DNA of 64,000 nucleotides from an uncultured Ardenticatenia bacterium (GTDB taxonomy: Bacteria > Chloroflexota > Anaerolineae > 4572-78 > NAK82), in NCBI GenBank assembly GCA_937127125.1, contig CAKZLO010000034.1, positions 267,257 to 331,256 on the forward strand, written 5' to 3'. Of this stretch, positions 35,743 to 45,176 are shown one piece after another (the stretch's first letter is position 1; the number at the start of each line of letters is the position of its first letter). Made by a program: the position numbers and the translations under genes. The notes beneath the pieces were generated by a model. It saw only the letters and a program-made list of their open reading frames with translations. It had not been told where the DNA came from and did no database searches.

Positions 35743-38595
35743 ATGAGCAAACGTTCCTGGCTGTCCATTATCCTCGTCCTCTTGGTATGCGTCGTGGCTG
35801 GCTGTCGTGCATTACCTGGTCTGTCAGGGCACGAGTCGGCTATTACTCCCGAGCAACGTCTCAGCCTTTCCACTTGGCCAACACCACCACCTAGCTCTCC
35901 AACAGCAACCCCTACACCCTTTCCTAAAGTGACACTGCCACCTACGCCGACACGTATGCCGTTGCCGCGAGCTACTGCAACTGCCGCAGTGAGCACAGGT
36001 GAACAACTCTCCTTTTCAGGTAATCCACAGGAGCTGATAGCACAGGTGGTGGCGCGCAGTGGTGGTTTCACACCCACTGGTGCTGCCGTAGTGGTCAGCA
36101 GCGATGTGCCCGTGCGCGAAGGTCCAGCTGACTCCTACCCAGCGGTAGGCCTACCCCAGACAGGTGAGATGGTTGCCGTGTTGGGCAAGAATCGTGGTGG
36201 GGACTGGATATACGTGTTGACACAACGTTCGCTGCAGGGATGGATACCCGCCACAGCGTTGCGCGTGACCTTCTCGTTGGGAGAACCTCCCGTCTTGGAT
36301 GACCAACCACAACCCCCCAAGACACCTCAATCTGCACTGAGTGAGCTGGTGAGCAAATTGTCGCCAGTCGCATCGGGCGTGGTTATCGCAGATGGGGTGG
36401 TTGCTCGCCAAGGGCCGGGCGATAACTACGCTCGCGCCGCAGAGATCGGCAAGGGAGAACTGCTGGGTATTTTCGGCGTCAACACCGGTAGGGATTGGGT
36501 GTACATTGTGACCATCTCAGGTGCTCTTGGGTGGGTGCCAGTAGATAGGTTGCGTGTGATTGGTTCGCTGGACGGAGCACCTGTGTTGCCAGCCAACCCG
36601 ATTATGCGCCCTCCGGTGAAGCCCCAAGCAACGGCGGCACCTCAGCCAGCAGCAAGTTCACTTTCCGTTGCCCAGCTCCCTGAGGTTGCGCAAGCCGCTG
36701 TCAAAAGTGAACAGCTGAATATGCGCCAGGGGCCAGGACCAGATTACCGTGTGCTAAAGGTGTTGCAGCGTGGGGACACTGTCTCGGTGCGAGCGCTCAA
36801 CAAAGCGCAAGACTGGGCACTGGTGGTAACGAGTGATGGTAAGCCGGGCTGGGTTTATCTGGAATATCTAGAAGTTGCCGGTTCCTTGGAGCGTGCACCG
36901 GTGGTGCGGTCCGCTGCTCCGTCGGATGATCTGCCGGCGGACGAGGTCGTTCCATTTTCAGGCACGATATCTTCGATTGCCACTGCAGTGTCTACCCGAC
37001 CGACGCCTACACCTACAGCTGCGGATGCTGCTAACACAACTTCTGCCTCACGTAATGTCCTGCCGCTGGCGCTCCCTTTGAAACCTATCGCCACTGCTCG
37101 TCCGGCGCACGGGGAGGCAGCCCTCTACCGCGGCCCAGGGACCGACTTCGATCCTATTGTTACTCTATCTCAGGATGACACTGCAGCAGTGCTGGCGACC
37201 AGCTATAGGTCGCGTGATTGGCTGCTGGTGTTGCCCTCCAACAAAAGTCCCGGTTGGGCTATGCGCAGTGAACTGACAGTGGAAGGTGCATTGGAAAATG
37301 CTCCGCAGGTTATGACAGCATGGGTGCAGAGCAATGAGATAGCGCTGCGCGAAAGGCCTGGTATTGCCTACCCACGCACCGGCTTGTTGTCCATTAACAC
37401 ATTGGTTGTCGTGCTGGGTCTCGACAAGGGACGTGGCTGGGCGCTAGTGACCCCGCTGCAGGGAAGCGCAGCGGGTTGGGTGCCGCTCAACTTTCTGACC
37501 CCGAGTGGTAGCTGGGGCAGCTTACCTGAGATCTCGTCCGATGTGCTTCTCTCGACACCGGATACCACATCACAAGCTCAGACAGTCGCTCCACCTCCGC
37601 GGCCTACTGGCAGTGGGCGTGGCCTGCTTGCCATCCAGCTTTCTAGCGGTGGCGATATTGTGCTCATCAACGCTGACGGCAGTGGACTGCGTCGCCTAAC
37701 CAGTGGTATCGACCCTGTTCTGTCGCCGGACGGTACTCGGGTAGCCTTTACGCGTTGGAATGGTGAGGATGGCTCGATATGGGTGATTAACACCGATGGC
37801 TCTGGGGAGCGTGCTGTTTTGGGCGCCACCAAACAAGCCAAGCACCCTGCCTGGTCACCTGATGGTAGTCGTATAGTGGTAAACTTTCAGCATGGTGGCC
37901 GCCTTGAGGAACAAGAAGTGTGTAAGAACCTGATCGAGCTCAAGATGCGTGACAAGATGCCCAACATTCCATGGAATGTGGATCCGGATAGCGTTAAGGT
38001 GAAAATCCGCAACCGGATGCCCTATCTGTGTTGGATTCTTCCACCTGATCCCTATTGGGGGCTGCGCGTGGTGAATCTGGCAGATGGCAGTTACCAAGAT
38101 CTTCCCAGCGATAACTACGCATTTGCACCGGAGTGGGACCCGGTCAACAATTGGCGCATTGTGAGCAGTGGGCAAGGTGGGTTAGTTCAGCTGGATATTA
38201 ACCGCTTGAAGCAGTGGGCGCTTACCGACCGACGTGAGGACCGCACGCCAGCCTTCTCGCCCGATGGGCGCTATGTAGCAGTTGCGTATCGACAGAATGG
38301 GGGCTATGACATCTACCGCATCAATGCTGACGGTAGCGGGCGAGTGCGCTTGACGCAAACACCATTGTGGGTTACCGCGATGCCAGAAGGGGGCCGACAA
38401 TGGAACAATGTTGCTCCGGCCTGGTCACCTGATGGAAGCCAGATCGCCTTTCTCACTGATCGTACTGGGCGTTGGGAAGTCTGGGTAATGAAATGGGATG
38501 GGTCTGATCCGCACCCAATGTTTCCTCCAGAGATCAACGATCAGCTGCCCATTCGTTATGACTTCGTAGACGAGCGTGTCATCAGCTGGCGTTAA
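35743..38595 (+). CDS. Lipoprotein with five SH3b domains and a PD40 beta-propeller
   Basis: A 950-residue surface lipoprotein. The signal peptide ends VCVVAGC (cysteine near residue 21) and is followed by a Pro/Thr-rich linker. Five bacterial SH3 domains follow at about residues 115-178, 210-270, 318-378, 452-515 and 525-588; each has a R-x-G-P-like motif and a terminal G-W-x turn. From residue 625 come TolB-like PD40 propeller blades (FSPDGRYVAVAY, AWSPDGSQIAFLTDR). ATG 35743 is chosen because an upstream extension would overlap the RND gene and remove the signal peptide. SH3b domains usually bind cell-wall peptides. It is the last gene of the efflux operon. Confidence 0.88.
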   Translation: MSKRSWLSIILVLLVCVVAGCRALPGLSGHESAITPEQRLSLSTWPTPPPSSPTATPTPFPKVTLPPTPTRMPLPRATATAAVSTGEQLSFSGNPQELIAQVVARSGGFTPTGAAVVVSSDVPVREGPADSYPAVGLPQTGEMVAVLGKNRGGDWIYVLTQRSLQGWIPATALRVTFSLGEPPVLDDQPQPPKTPQSALSELVSKLSPVASGVVIADGVVARQGPGDNYARAAEIGKGELLGIFGVNTGRDWVYIVTISGALGWVPVDRLRVIGSLDGAPVLPANPIMRPPVKPQATAAPQPAASSLSVAQLPEVAQAAVKSEQLNMRQGPGPDYRVLKVLQRGDTVSVRALNKAQDWALVVTSDGKPGWVYLEYLEVAGSLERAPVVRSAAPSDDLPADEVVPFSGTISSIATAVSTRPTPTPTAADAANTTSASRNVLPLALPLKPIATARPAHGEAALYRGPGTDFDPIVTLSQDDTAAVLATSYRSRDWLLVLPSNKSPGWAMRSELTVEGALENAPQVMTAWVQSNEIALRERPGIAYPRTGLLSINTLVVVLGLDKGRGWALVTPLQGSAAGWVPLNFLTPSGSWGSLPEISSDVLLSTPDTTSQAQTVAPPPRPTGSGRGLLAIQLSSGGDIVLINADGSGLRRLTSGIDPVLSPDGTRVAFTRWNGEDGSIWVINTDGSGERAVLGATKQAKHPAWSPDGSRIVVNFQHGGRLEEQEVCKNLIELKMRDKMPNIPWNVDPDSVKVKIRNRMPYLCWILPPDPYWGLRVVNLADGSYQDLPSDNYAFAPEWDPVNNWRIVSSGQGGLVQLDINRLKQWALTDRREDRTPAFSPDGRYVAVAYRQNGGYDIYRINADGSGRVRLTQTPLWVTAMPEGGRQWNNVAPAWSPDGSQIAFLTDRTGRWEVWVMKWDGSDPHPMFPPEINDQLPIRYDFVDERVISWR

Positions 38596-38597
38596 AT

Positions 38598-38645
38598 ACG
38601 CACAGGGCGTATGATCAGACATGCATACGCCCCGTGCGTCTTCTT
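38598..38645 (+). terminator. Terminator of the RND efflux operon
   Basis: A 16-bp stem (38598-38613 with 38624-38639, one G-T pair) with a 10-nt loop is followed by a pyrimidine-rich CTTCTTCC. It begins 3 nt after the stop codon. Confidence 0.75.
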
Positions 38646-38817
38646 CCTAGGCGGTGGGTCCGAGCTCATGAAGCGACAATAGCTATAGCAGTCCTGTGCG
38701 GCATCTTCGCCACTTCCATCTCCATACGTTGTACTTCACTCTCGGGTGACTCCAATGGGTTAGCCGCGTGGGCTCCCCTATCCCTCACGGATGGATGGTC
38801 ACACAGGAGGGTGCAAG

Positions 38818-41184
38818 TTGAGCAGAACGACAGCGCTCAGAGGAGCTCTGAACTTTGGGTTCCTGCTAATGGGCTTCAGCTGCACCGCCGTGCAGACACT
38901 CCTCATCCGTGAGCTGTTGGTAGCCTTCTTCGGCAATGAGCTGGTGATTGGCCTGATTCTGGGTTGTTGGTTTGTCGCGGAGGCTATTGGCAGTGGGGTG
39001 TTGGGTCAGCTGGCTGGCCGGTGGCAAGGTAGGATCTTCTGCTTCGCCGGCTTACAGGTTCTCCTTGCCCTCTTCCTGCCTATATGCCTGTATGCAGCGA
39101 ATGTGAGCCGGGGAATCGCCGGCGCCATACCTGGAGAGGGTGTCGGCCTTGTACCAGTTGGATATACCTCGCTACTCATTCTCACCCCCTTGGCATTGGT
39201 CGACGGGGCCTTGTTTTCCTTTGGTTGTGCGGCATACAGCTACATTGTTAACGAACATCTCCCGGGAAAGCGGGCATATCTTCTCCCGGCTGGTCATGTG
39301 TACGTTTGCGAGGCAGTGGGAGCAATAGCTGGTGGAGTTGCTTTCACCTACCTCTTTATCCCTTCGCTGAACTCGCTGGGTATCACTCTGGTTCTTTCTA
39401 GTCTGAACCTTTTTGCGGCCGCTTTGCTGCTGGTGTTGAGGTCTCCTCTCACAGCACGACAACCTTTCCACCAATTCCCCGCGGTCGCCATCGCGATTCT
39501 CTTGGTTCTCGAGATTGCCTGTCTTCTTTCACCTTGGGCGGAGGCGTTACAACACTGGTTGCTTGACCAACAATGGGCAGGTCACAACCTGGTCTATTCC
39601 CAAAATTCGGTCTACGGGAACGTGGCAGTCACTCGTGCCGAGACACAGTACACCTTTTACGCTAATGGGATACCCATAATGAGCGCTCCGGTGCCTGATA
39701 TAGTCAAAGGCGAGGAGATGGTTCATCTTCCTTTACTGTTTGTCAACCGGGTGCAGCGCGTTCTGGTATTGGGTGGCGGGCTTGGCGGGGTGCTAAGCGA
39801 GTTGCTCAAGTATCCCTTGGAACGGATCGACTACGCCGAGCTGGATCCCTTGTTGATCGAGGCGGTGCGTCGCTTTCCCACTTCCTTGACCGAGGGCGAG
39901 TTGAGCGACTCACGCGTCCGGGTCGAGACGGTAGACGGTCGTTTCCTGGTCAGACGGATGATTTGGGAATCCACCTCGCGAGCTGAAGCCGGCTACGATG
40001 TGGTCCTTATCCATATGCCTTATCCTTCGACCCTGCAGATCAATCGCTTATACACTATGGAATTCTTCGAGATGAGTCGCAAGGTATTGAGCAAAGGGGG
40101 GATCATTGTCATCGGCTGCCCGGGGAGTCCCGGTTACCTTACTCCTGAGATGCGATCTCTTAACTTGATGATCTCTGACACCCTACGACAGGTTTTTCCA
40201 CATATCAGGCCCGTCCCAGGTGATCAGACGCTCTGGCTCGCCTCGTATTCGTTGGACTTGCTGGCGGTTCCTCTCGAGACGTTGGTCGCAAGATGGGAAA
40301 GTCGTGCGCTCGAGACACGCCTTATAAGTCCAGCGCACATTCGTTACAAATTGGATCACAGCCGCCTGAGATGGTTCCAGGGGATATTGGAGCAAGCGCG
40401 GGAAGATGACAGATGGATCAATCGAGATATGCGTCCCATTGGCTTGCTCTATGGGCTCTTATATTGGAATGTGCTCTTCTCTCCGCAAACGGGTAAGCTA
40501 CTTGCTGCTAGCTCTCAGCTCAAAGTGTGGGAGATGATTCTGCCGATCGCAATGGGTGTTCTGCTTTTCTGGGGGACAATCAGGCTTGTGGGCAAGTGGA
40601 AGAAGGCAGTTGTTCCCATCGTTGTTATCACCACGGGCTTTGCTGGGATGACAGCAGATCTGATCATCGTCTTTGCTTTTCAAACTCTTTATGGATACGT
40701 TTTTTCCTGGGTGGGGCTGTTGATCAGTACTTTCATGGCGGGGGCAGGCCTGGGAGGACTGATCATGACCACCCGATTGCCTGTTATAGCGGATCAGCAT
40801 CGTATGCTCCTGAGGCTCGAGGCTGCCCTTTTGTTCTACTGGATAGCGTTGCCCTTCGCCTTGAGCTTTCTGCATTCTCAGGCCTCTGATCCTCTGGTGT
40901 TCAGTTCGACTCGGTGGCTGCTTCTCTTATTGAATGCAATGGCAGGCTTTCTGGTGGGATGCCAATTTCCGCTGGCCAATGCTATCTGGTCAAAAGGCTA
41001 TCATAGGGAAGGGAAAGTAGCAGGGTTCTTGTACGCGTGTGACTTGGTAGGGGCTTTTTTCGGGACGGTGGTTATCCCGGTGATTGCGATGCCAGTGTTC
41101 GGCGTCCTGCAAACCTGCCTGCTGATGGCCATAGTAAAGGCAGGTACCTTGATGCTGGTTTCCGTGCGTTCCGCTCACATATGA
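38818..41184 (+). CDS. Membrane-embedded spermidine-synthase-like protein
   Basis: A 788-residue protein. About eight N-terminal helices (residues 10-240) and five C-terminal helices (about 570-780) flank a soluble methyltransferase-fold domain (about 265-510) that resembles spermidine synthase: VLVLGGGLGGVLSELLKYPLERIDYAELDP binds an S-adenosyl ligand. The catalytic Asp-containing loop of true spermidine synthases is replaced by HMPYPSTLQINRLYT, so polyamine synthesis is doubtful. TTG 38818 is chosen for AGGAGG 7 nt upstream. Convergent with the radical-SAM gene. Confidence 0.8.
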   Translation: MSRTTALRGALNFGFLLMGFSCTAVQTLLIRELLVAFFGNELVIGLILGCWFVAEAIGSGVLGQLAGRWQGRIFCFAGLQVLLALFLPICLYAANVSRGIAGAIPGEGVGLVPVGYTSLLILTPLALVDGALFSFGCAAYSYIVNEHLPGKRAYLLPAGHVYVCEAVGAIAGGVAFTYLFIPSLNSLGITLVLSSLNLFAAALLLVLRSPLTARQPFHQFPAVAIAILLVLEIACLLSPWAEALQHWLLDQQWAGHNLVYSQNSVYGNVAVTRAETQYTFYANGIPIMSAPVPDIVKGEEMVHLPLLFVNRVQRVLVLGGGLGGVLSELLKYPLERIDYAELDPLLIEAVRRFPTSLTEGELSDSRVRVETVDGRFLVRRMIWESTSRAEAGYDVVLIHMPYPSTLQINRLYTMEFFEMSRKVLSKGGIIVIGCPGSPGYLTPEMRSLNLMISDTLRQVFPHIRPVPGDQTLWLASYSLDLLAVPLETLVARWESRALETRLISPAHIRYKLDHSRLRWFQGILEQAREDDRWINRDMRPIGLLYGLLYWNVLFSPQTGKLLAASSQLKVWEMILPIAMGVLLFWGTIRLVGKWKKAVVPIVVITTGFAGMTADLIIVFAFQTLYGYVFSWVGLLISTFMAGAGLGGLIMTTRLPVIADQHRMLLRLEAALLFYWIALPFALSFLHSQASDPLVFSSTRWLLLLLNAMAGFLVGCQFPLANAIWSKGYHREGKVAGFLYACDLVGAFFGTVVIPVIAMPVFGVLQTCLLMAIVKAGTLMLVSVRSAHI

Positions 41185-41200
41185 ATAGGGGTGGCAGAAG

Positions 41201-42391
41201 CTATACATCCCACCATATGCCCGGTATCGGGTGGCCGCAAAAGCCACATCGTCCTTTCTCAACATCGAGTGAGATGAGATGGAAGTGTGCTCGCTTGATA
41301 ATCACCTTGCCGCAGGCTGGACAAAAGGTGCTGTTGCGTTCATGTCCAGGACAATTGCCTATATAGACATACTCCAATCCTTCCTTGTCGGCAATGGCAG
41401 CAGCTGCTTCTAGAGTTTCGACGGGTGTTGGAGGCAAGCTGGTCAGTTTGTAGTCGGGAAAGAAACGATTGAAATGGATGGGAACTTGGTTGCTAATCTT
41501 ATCGCAAATCCAGCGACACATCTGCTGAATCTCGTTCATATTATCGTTCAGCGTAGGGATAACAAGATTCACGATCTCCAGGTGCACGCCACTGCGATAG
41601 ATCTGCTGTAGAGTACGTAGTACCGGTTCCAACTCAGCGCTGGAAATCTCACGATAGAATTTTGGTGAGAAGCTTTTAAGGTCGACGGTGACAGCGTCCA
41701 TATGCTCGAGCAATGCAGCCAAGGGTTCCTCGCTTATTCCCCCATTGGTGTGGCACAGGGTGCGCAGGCCGGCTGCCTTGGCTGCCTTGGCCACGTCAAA
41801 CATGTGTTCGTAGAAAACGGTTGGTTCGTTGTAGGTAAAGGATACAGCATCACACGCCGCTTCCAAGGCCATCTTGACGGTTTCGTCTGGCGTGGTGGGA
41901 TAGTGGTCCATCTCGTTGAAGTGCCTTTGAGAGAGGTGCCAGTTCTGACAGAACTTGCAGCGGAAGTTGCAGCTGGCTGTACCAGTGCAGAAGATAGTGC
42001 CACCCGGTAACATGTGAAATGCTGGTTCCTTCTCAATAGGGTCGACCTGCAATGCACTGGGCCGACCATACACCAGTGTGAAATAGCGACCACCGATGTT
42101 GACCTTGTTGCGGCAGAAGCCCCATCCGCCCTCCAGGACGACACAGCTGCGGAAGCACATCTGGCATTGCACAGTGTTTCCTGTCAGCTGGCGGTAGTGA
42201 CGCGCCTCGTGAAGGCCTTTGGGATCGGGTAACTCAAATGTTGGTGTGGCGTGCGCCTCTGACGTGAAGGATCCATCAGAGGCGGTGCAGGCAGCCAGAG
42301 CCGCGGTCAATGAGGCGAGCAACCCTTCTCCCAGGAATTCTCGTCTGGTTAGTCGTTTTCTCATCGCCACACTGGAACTAAGTGCCTTCAT
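41201..42391 (-). CDS. amrS: AmmeMemoRadiSam-system radical SAM protein with Tat-lipoprotein signal
   Basis: A 396-residue radical-SAM protein of the AmrS/PflX-like group. The cluster motif is CNFRCKFC (about residue 140-147), and GGWGFCRNK, QCQMCFRSC and the C-terminal zinc-like CPACG and CGFCG pairs are visible. Its N-terminus carries a twin-arginine signal (RLTRREFLG) with a hydrophobic core and lipobox (LAAC, near residue 35). Export would be unusual for a SAM enzyme with reducing requirements. The substrate of the AmrS family is unknown. An alternative start is ATG at 42364. Confidence 0.85.
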   Translation of the reverse strand: MKALSSSVAMRKRLTRREFLGEGLLASLTAALAACTASDGSFTSEAHATPTFELPDPKGLHEARHYRQLTGNTVQCQMCFRSCVVLEGGWGFCRNKVNIGGRYFTLVYGRPSALQVDPIEKEPAFHMLPGGTIFCTGTASCNFRCKFCQNWHLSQRHFNEMDHYPTTPDETVKMALEAACDAVSFTYNEPTVFYEHMFDVAKAAKAAGLRTLCHTNGGISEEPLAALLEHMDAVTVDLKSFSPKFYREISSAELEPVLRTLQQIYRSGVHLEIVNLVIPTLNDNMNEIQQMCRWICDKISNQVPIHFNRFFPDYKLTSLPPTPVETLEAAAAIADKEGLEYVYIGNCPGHERNSTFCPACGKVIIKRAHFHLISLDVEKGRCGFCGHPIPGIWWDV

Positions 42392-42442
42392 TCAGGCGAC
42401 TCAACCCTAGAACGAGCGTTACGCCAAGAACCCGAGATAACG

Positions 42443-42448
42443 ATAATA
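42443..42448 (-). promoter_or_regulatory. Extended -10 box for amrS
   Basis: On the reverse strand TATTAT preceded by TGC. The -35 region is weak and overlaps a CGAACGTTTTGG element that could bind a LacI-type regulator. Confidence 0.4.
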
Positions 42449-42633
42449 GCACAACGAATGCTTTAATGATACGAACGTTTTGGCAGCCGTGTCAATAAGG
42501 GGGTAACTGGGTGGCTGAACCGCTTTGAGCGCGCAGAAAAATGGCAGTGTCCAGATTCAGCTGTCCAACGCTAAATGAGAAGGGAGTGGAGGCGGTATCG
42601 AGGGGGGTCTCAAAACTCTTCCCAGAAAATCTC

Positions 42634-42662
42634 TTGACACTAGGCGATTTTCATGCTATAGT
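42634..42662 (+). promoter_or_regulatory. Promoter of importer operon 1 (inositol locus)
   Basis: TTGACA (42634-42639), 17 nt, TATAGT (42657-42662) preceded by TGC. The operator core (42672-42685) starts 9 nt after the -10 box, covering the expected transcription start. Confidence 0.8.
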
Positions 42663-42671
42663 TATTCATGT

Positions 42672-42685
42672 ACACGTGTGCAATA
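42672..42685 (+). promoter_or_regulatory. Shared operator, copy 1
   Basis: ACACGTGTGCAATA, containing the palindrome ACACGTGT, is identical to bases 47502-47515 in front of iolN. Its position over the transcription start suggests repression, most simply by the LacI protein encoded at 49596-50666. Confidence 0.65.
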
Positions 42686-42955
42686 CCGCCCATACTGCTA
42701 GATGAGCTACAGCAGGGGGTGGTTGTGGCGATGGTCGATCCGTCACGTCATCGTGTACAGTGTTACTTTATTCTGTGCGGCCTCTCTTCGTCAAGGTATA
42801 TGGCAGCATCGAGGCTGAGAGCAACCTTCTATCGGGGACAAGGAGGTGCCTATGGTGTGAACGCGATGGATGAATTTCCCCTATTCTTGAGAACTTTCAC
42901 CACTATATGTTGATCATCTTATGCAGCACCAAGACAAGAAAAGGAGGGGTAACTT

Positions 42956-43987
42956 ATGAGAGGCGCTTACCGTCTTGTCTCGTTTTTGGTCGCAATTAGT
43001 CTGTTAGTCAGCATGTTAGTGGTTGGCGCTGTCGCACCGGCCACGACAATCGCCCAGGGACCGAAGTATACCTTTTATTTCGTATCCCATATTGGACCGG
43101 CTGACCCTAACATGAAGTGGTTGACCCAGTCCATCGAGGATGCTTCCAAGCTCTTCCCTGTCAAGGTTAACTACGTGGCGCCTGAGCAGTTCTCTGTCGA
43201 ACAGCAGGTGAACATGCTCCAGACTGCCATCGCAGCCAACCCTGACGGGCTGATTGTCCCTATCACCGACCCCGCAGCGTTGGATGCTCCTCTTCGGGAG
43301 GCGATTAAGGCTGGTATCCCAGTGATCGCCTCAAACATCGCCGATCCGCGGCCGGCTCCTGAGAAAATCCCCTACCTGACCTATGTCGGCGGTGATGAGT
43401 ACAAGACGGGTGTCCAGATGGCGGAGCGCATTCTCAAGGAATTCGAGCCCAATCTGCCCAAGCGCGTTGCCTGCGGCATCGGCCACATCGGGCACGTGGG
43501 CGCTGAGATGCGCTGTAAGGGTTTGATCGACACCCTGCAGCCCAAGGGCGTGACAGTGGAGAAGGTTGCTTTGACGGAGGAACCGGCCAAGATTGCCGAC
43601 ACGTGGCGCAGCTACCTGCAGGCCAATCCGGACACGGACGCGATCTGGATCGTGACCATGCTAGCCACTCCGTACGTGTACAATGTGACGAAGGAGTTGG
43701 GGTTGACGGACAAGGTCAAGATCGCCACGGTGGACGAGAGTCCGATGTCTGTGGAGGGCATCCTGCGCGGTTATGTCATTGCCACCCATAGCCAGCAGTT
43801 CTACTTGCAAGGCTATCTGCCAGTTGTGTGGCTGTACATTTATAAAGAATACGGCTACGTGCCACCCCCTGAGGAGATCATTGGCCCGGTGATCATCGAC
43901 AAGAGCACTGCAGCAGACTGGAAGACACGGCTGGTGAATCTCTTCGGTGAGCAAACCTACAACGAGCTGGCCGGATGGGGGCAGTGA
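42956..43987 (+). CDS. Sugar (probably inositol) ABC transporter substrate-binding protein 1
   Basis: A 343-residue RbsB-like periplasmic-binding protein. An N-terminal signal (about 30 residues, ending near TIAQG) has no lipobox cysteine. The two-domain fold is apparent in NMLQTAIAANPDGLIVPITD and GIPVIASNIADPRP, then YVGGDEYKTGVQMAERIL. AAAGGAGG precedes the ATG. It heads an importer operon with a permease, an ATPase and iolI, so inositol or an inositol isomer is the likely ligand. A 13-bp hairpin follows the gene. Confidence 0.88.
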   Translation: MRGAYRLVSFLVAISLLVSMLVVGAVAPATTIAQGPKYTFYFVSHIGPADPNMKWLTQSIEDASKLFPVKVNYVAPEQFSVEQQVNMLQTAIAANPDGLIVPITDPAALDAPLREAIKAGIPVIASNIADPRPAPEKIPYLTYVGGDEYKTGVQMAERILKEFEPNLPKRVACGIGHIGHVGAEMRCKGLIDTLQPKGVTVEKVALTEEPAKIADTWRSYLQANPDTDAIWIVTMLATPYVYNVTKELGLTDKVKIATVDESPMSVEGILRGYVIATHSQQFYLQGYLPVVWLYIYKEYGYVPPPEEIIGPVIIDKSTAADWKTRLVNLFGEQTYNELAGWGQ

Positions 43988-44120
43988 CGCGAACACGCGG
44001 CGGGTTCATCGGAAACGTGTAGCAGGATGCTGCTGACAGAAAAGCTTGCAAACTGCGGGTGATCCTTGTCTGTTTTGCGGTCAGGGACTTGGGATTGCCT
44101 TCCATCACGTAGGCAAAGTG

Positions 44121-44153
44121 GACAGGCCACCTCCGCAAAAGAGGTGGCCTGTC
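44121..44153 (+). terminator. Intra-operon hairpin after binding protein 1
   Basis: A perfect 13-bp stem (GACAGGCCACCTC with its complement) and a 7-nt loop are followed by TTTGATA. Located between binding-protein and permease genes; it may act as a partial terminator or 3' stabiliser giving more binding protein than permease. Confidence 0.65.
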
Positions 44154-44219
44154 TTTGATAGAATCTCTTGAGATCTTGTTTCCCCACTACCCAATTCACA
44201 GAGCGGAGGGTTACTGGGC

Positions 44220-45176
44220 ATGAACTTCATTCGAACAATGGGCAAGCGGCCAGAGCTCGGCGTGTTGATCAGCTTAGGAGTGGTATGGCTGGCGTTCGTG
44301 TTTCTTTCGGGAGGCAAATTCGCTGGACTCGGAAATATTGCTGCTTTGCTGGCACAGAGTGCTGAACTGGGCATTGTGACGGTAGGAGTGGCCTTCACCC
44401 TGATTTGTGGCGAAATCGACCTCTCGGTTGGCTCAGTGTACGGATTAAGTGGCTTGCTCTTCGTGCTACTTTCAAGCAAGCTGGGCAGTGTGCCTGCTTT
44501 CTTGATCGCCTTGGGGATCGCTTGTCTGGCTGGTCTGATAAATGGCTTGGTAACCGTCCGCACAATGGTGCCTTCCTTGATTGTCACGCTGGGCATGTCG
44601 ATGTTTCTCAGAGGTCTCATCTACTTCACCACTGGCGGTTTTACCAGGACCTTTACCGAGATGGATTTTCTGATCGATGCTTTGGGTGGCCAGCTGGGGG
44701 GAGGCTTCTATATCTCTGTCGTTTGGTTCCTCCTAATTGTAGGAATTTTCACTGTCATCCTTCGAATGACTCGATACGGCAACTTCGTAATGGCAGTTGG
44801 GGGCAACAAAGAAGTGGCCAAGGCGATGGGTATTGAGGTAGACCAGGTAAAGTTGATCACCTTTGTGCTGTGTGCTGGTCTAGCTGGCCTGGCAGGGATG
44901 ATCTCGGCCAGCCGCTTTCACTCTGTTGCCGCGACGACGGGAACGACCACCGCGCTTGAGGCGATCGCTGCAGCAGTGATGGGAGGCTGTCTGGTAACAG
45001 GCGGCTATGGCACCATTCCTGGTGCTGCCTTGGGTGCAGTTCTCATCCCGGCGGTTGGTGCAGGATTGGTGATGTCTGGTGCGCCGGCGTATTGGTATCA
45101 AGCATTTATCGGTGTGGTGTTAGTGGGCGCGGCAGTCCTCAATCTGGTGGTGCACAGGAGGGCAGTAGGACAATGA
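44220..45176 (+). CDS. ABC sugar permease 1 (RbsC-like)
   Basis: A 318-residue integral membrane permease of the ribose/xylose class with eight to ten helices. The conserved coupling segment is VAKAMGIEVDQVKLITFVLCAG, preceded by FTLICGEIDLSVGSVYGL, and the C-terminal GGCLVTGGYGTIPGA is typical. Its last bases overlap the ATPase start (ATGA). Confidence 0.93.
   Translation: MNFIRTMGKRPELGVLISLGVVWLAFVFLSGGKFAGLGNIAALLAQSAELGIVTVGVAFTLICGEIDLSVGSVYGLSGLLFVLLSSKLGSVPAFLIALGIACLAGLINGLVTVRTMVPSLIVTLGMSMFLRGLIYFTTGGFTRTFTEMDFLIDALGGQLGGGFYISVVWFLLIVGIFTVILRMTRYGNFVMAVGGNKEVAKAMGIEVDQVKLITFVLCAGLAGLAGMISASRFHSVAATTGTTTALEAIAAAVMGGCLVTGGYGTIPGAALGAVLIPAVGAGLVMSGAPAYWYQAFIGVVLVGAAVLNLVVHRRAVGQ

Larger units (their letters stand above)
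42392..42955 (+). other. Regulatory interval between amrS and the inositol importer
   Basis: About 560 nt with no credible gene. It holds a reverse extended -10 box for amrS (42443-42448), an isolated CGAACGTTTTGG (42472-42483) resembling the operator near 705, and the promoter and operator of the importer operon (42634-42684). The 270-nt leader after that promoter shows nothing else that I recognise. Confidence 0.6.

Noticed and set aside
30266-38595. Transferred resistance island around the RND pump
   Set aside because: No integrase, transposase, tRNA junction or flanking repeats, and no obvious change in codon style relative to neighbours.
38634-38912. Forward open frame before the spermidine-synthase-like gene
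   Set aside because: It has no ribosome site of its own and begins in the terminator stem; the TTG 38818 frame is well supported.
42668-42913. Open frame starting at the importer operator
   Set aside because: Its start lies in the promoter/operator region and the protein has no recognisable pattern; it looks like leader RNA.
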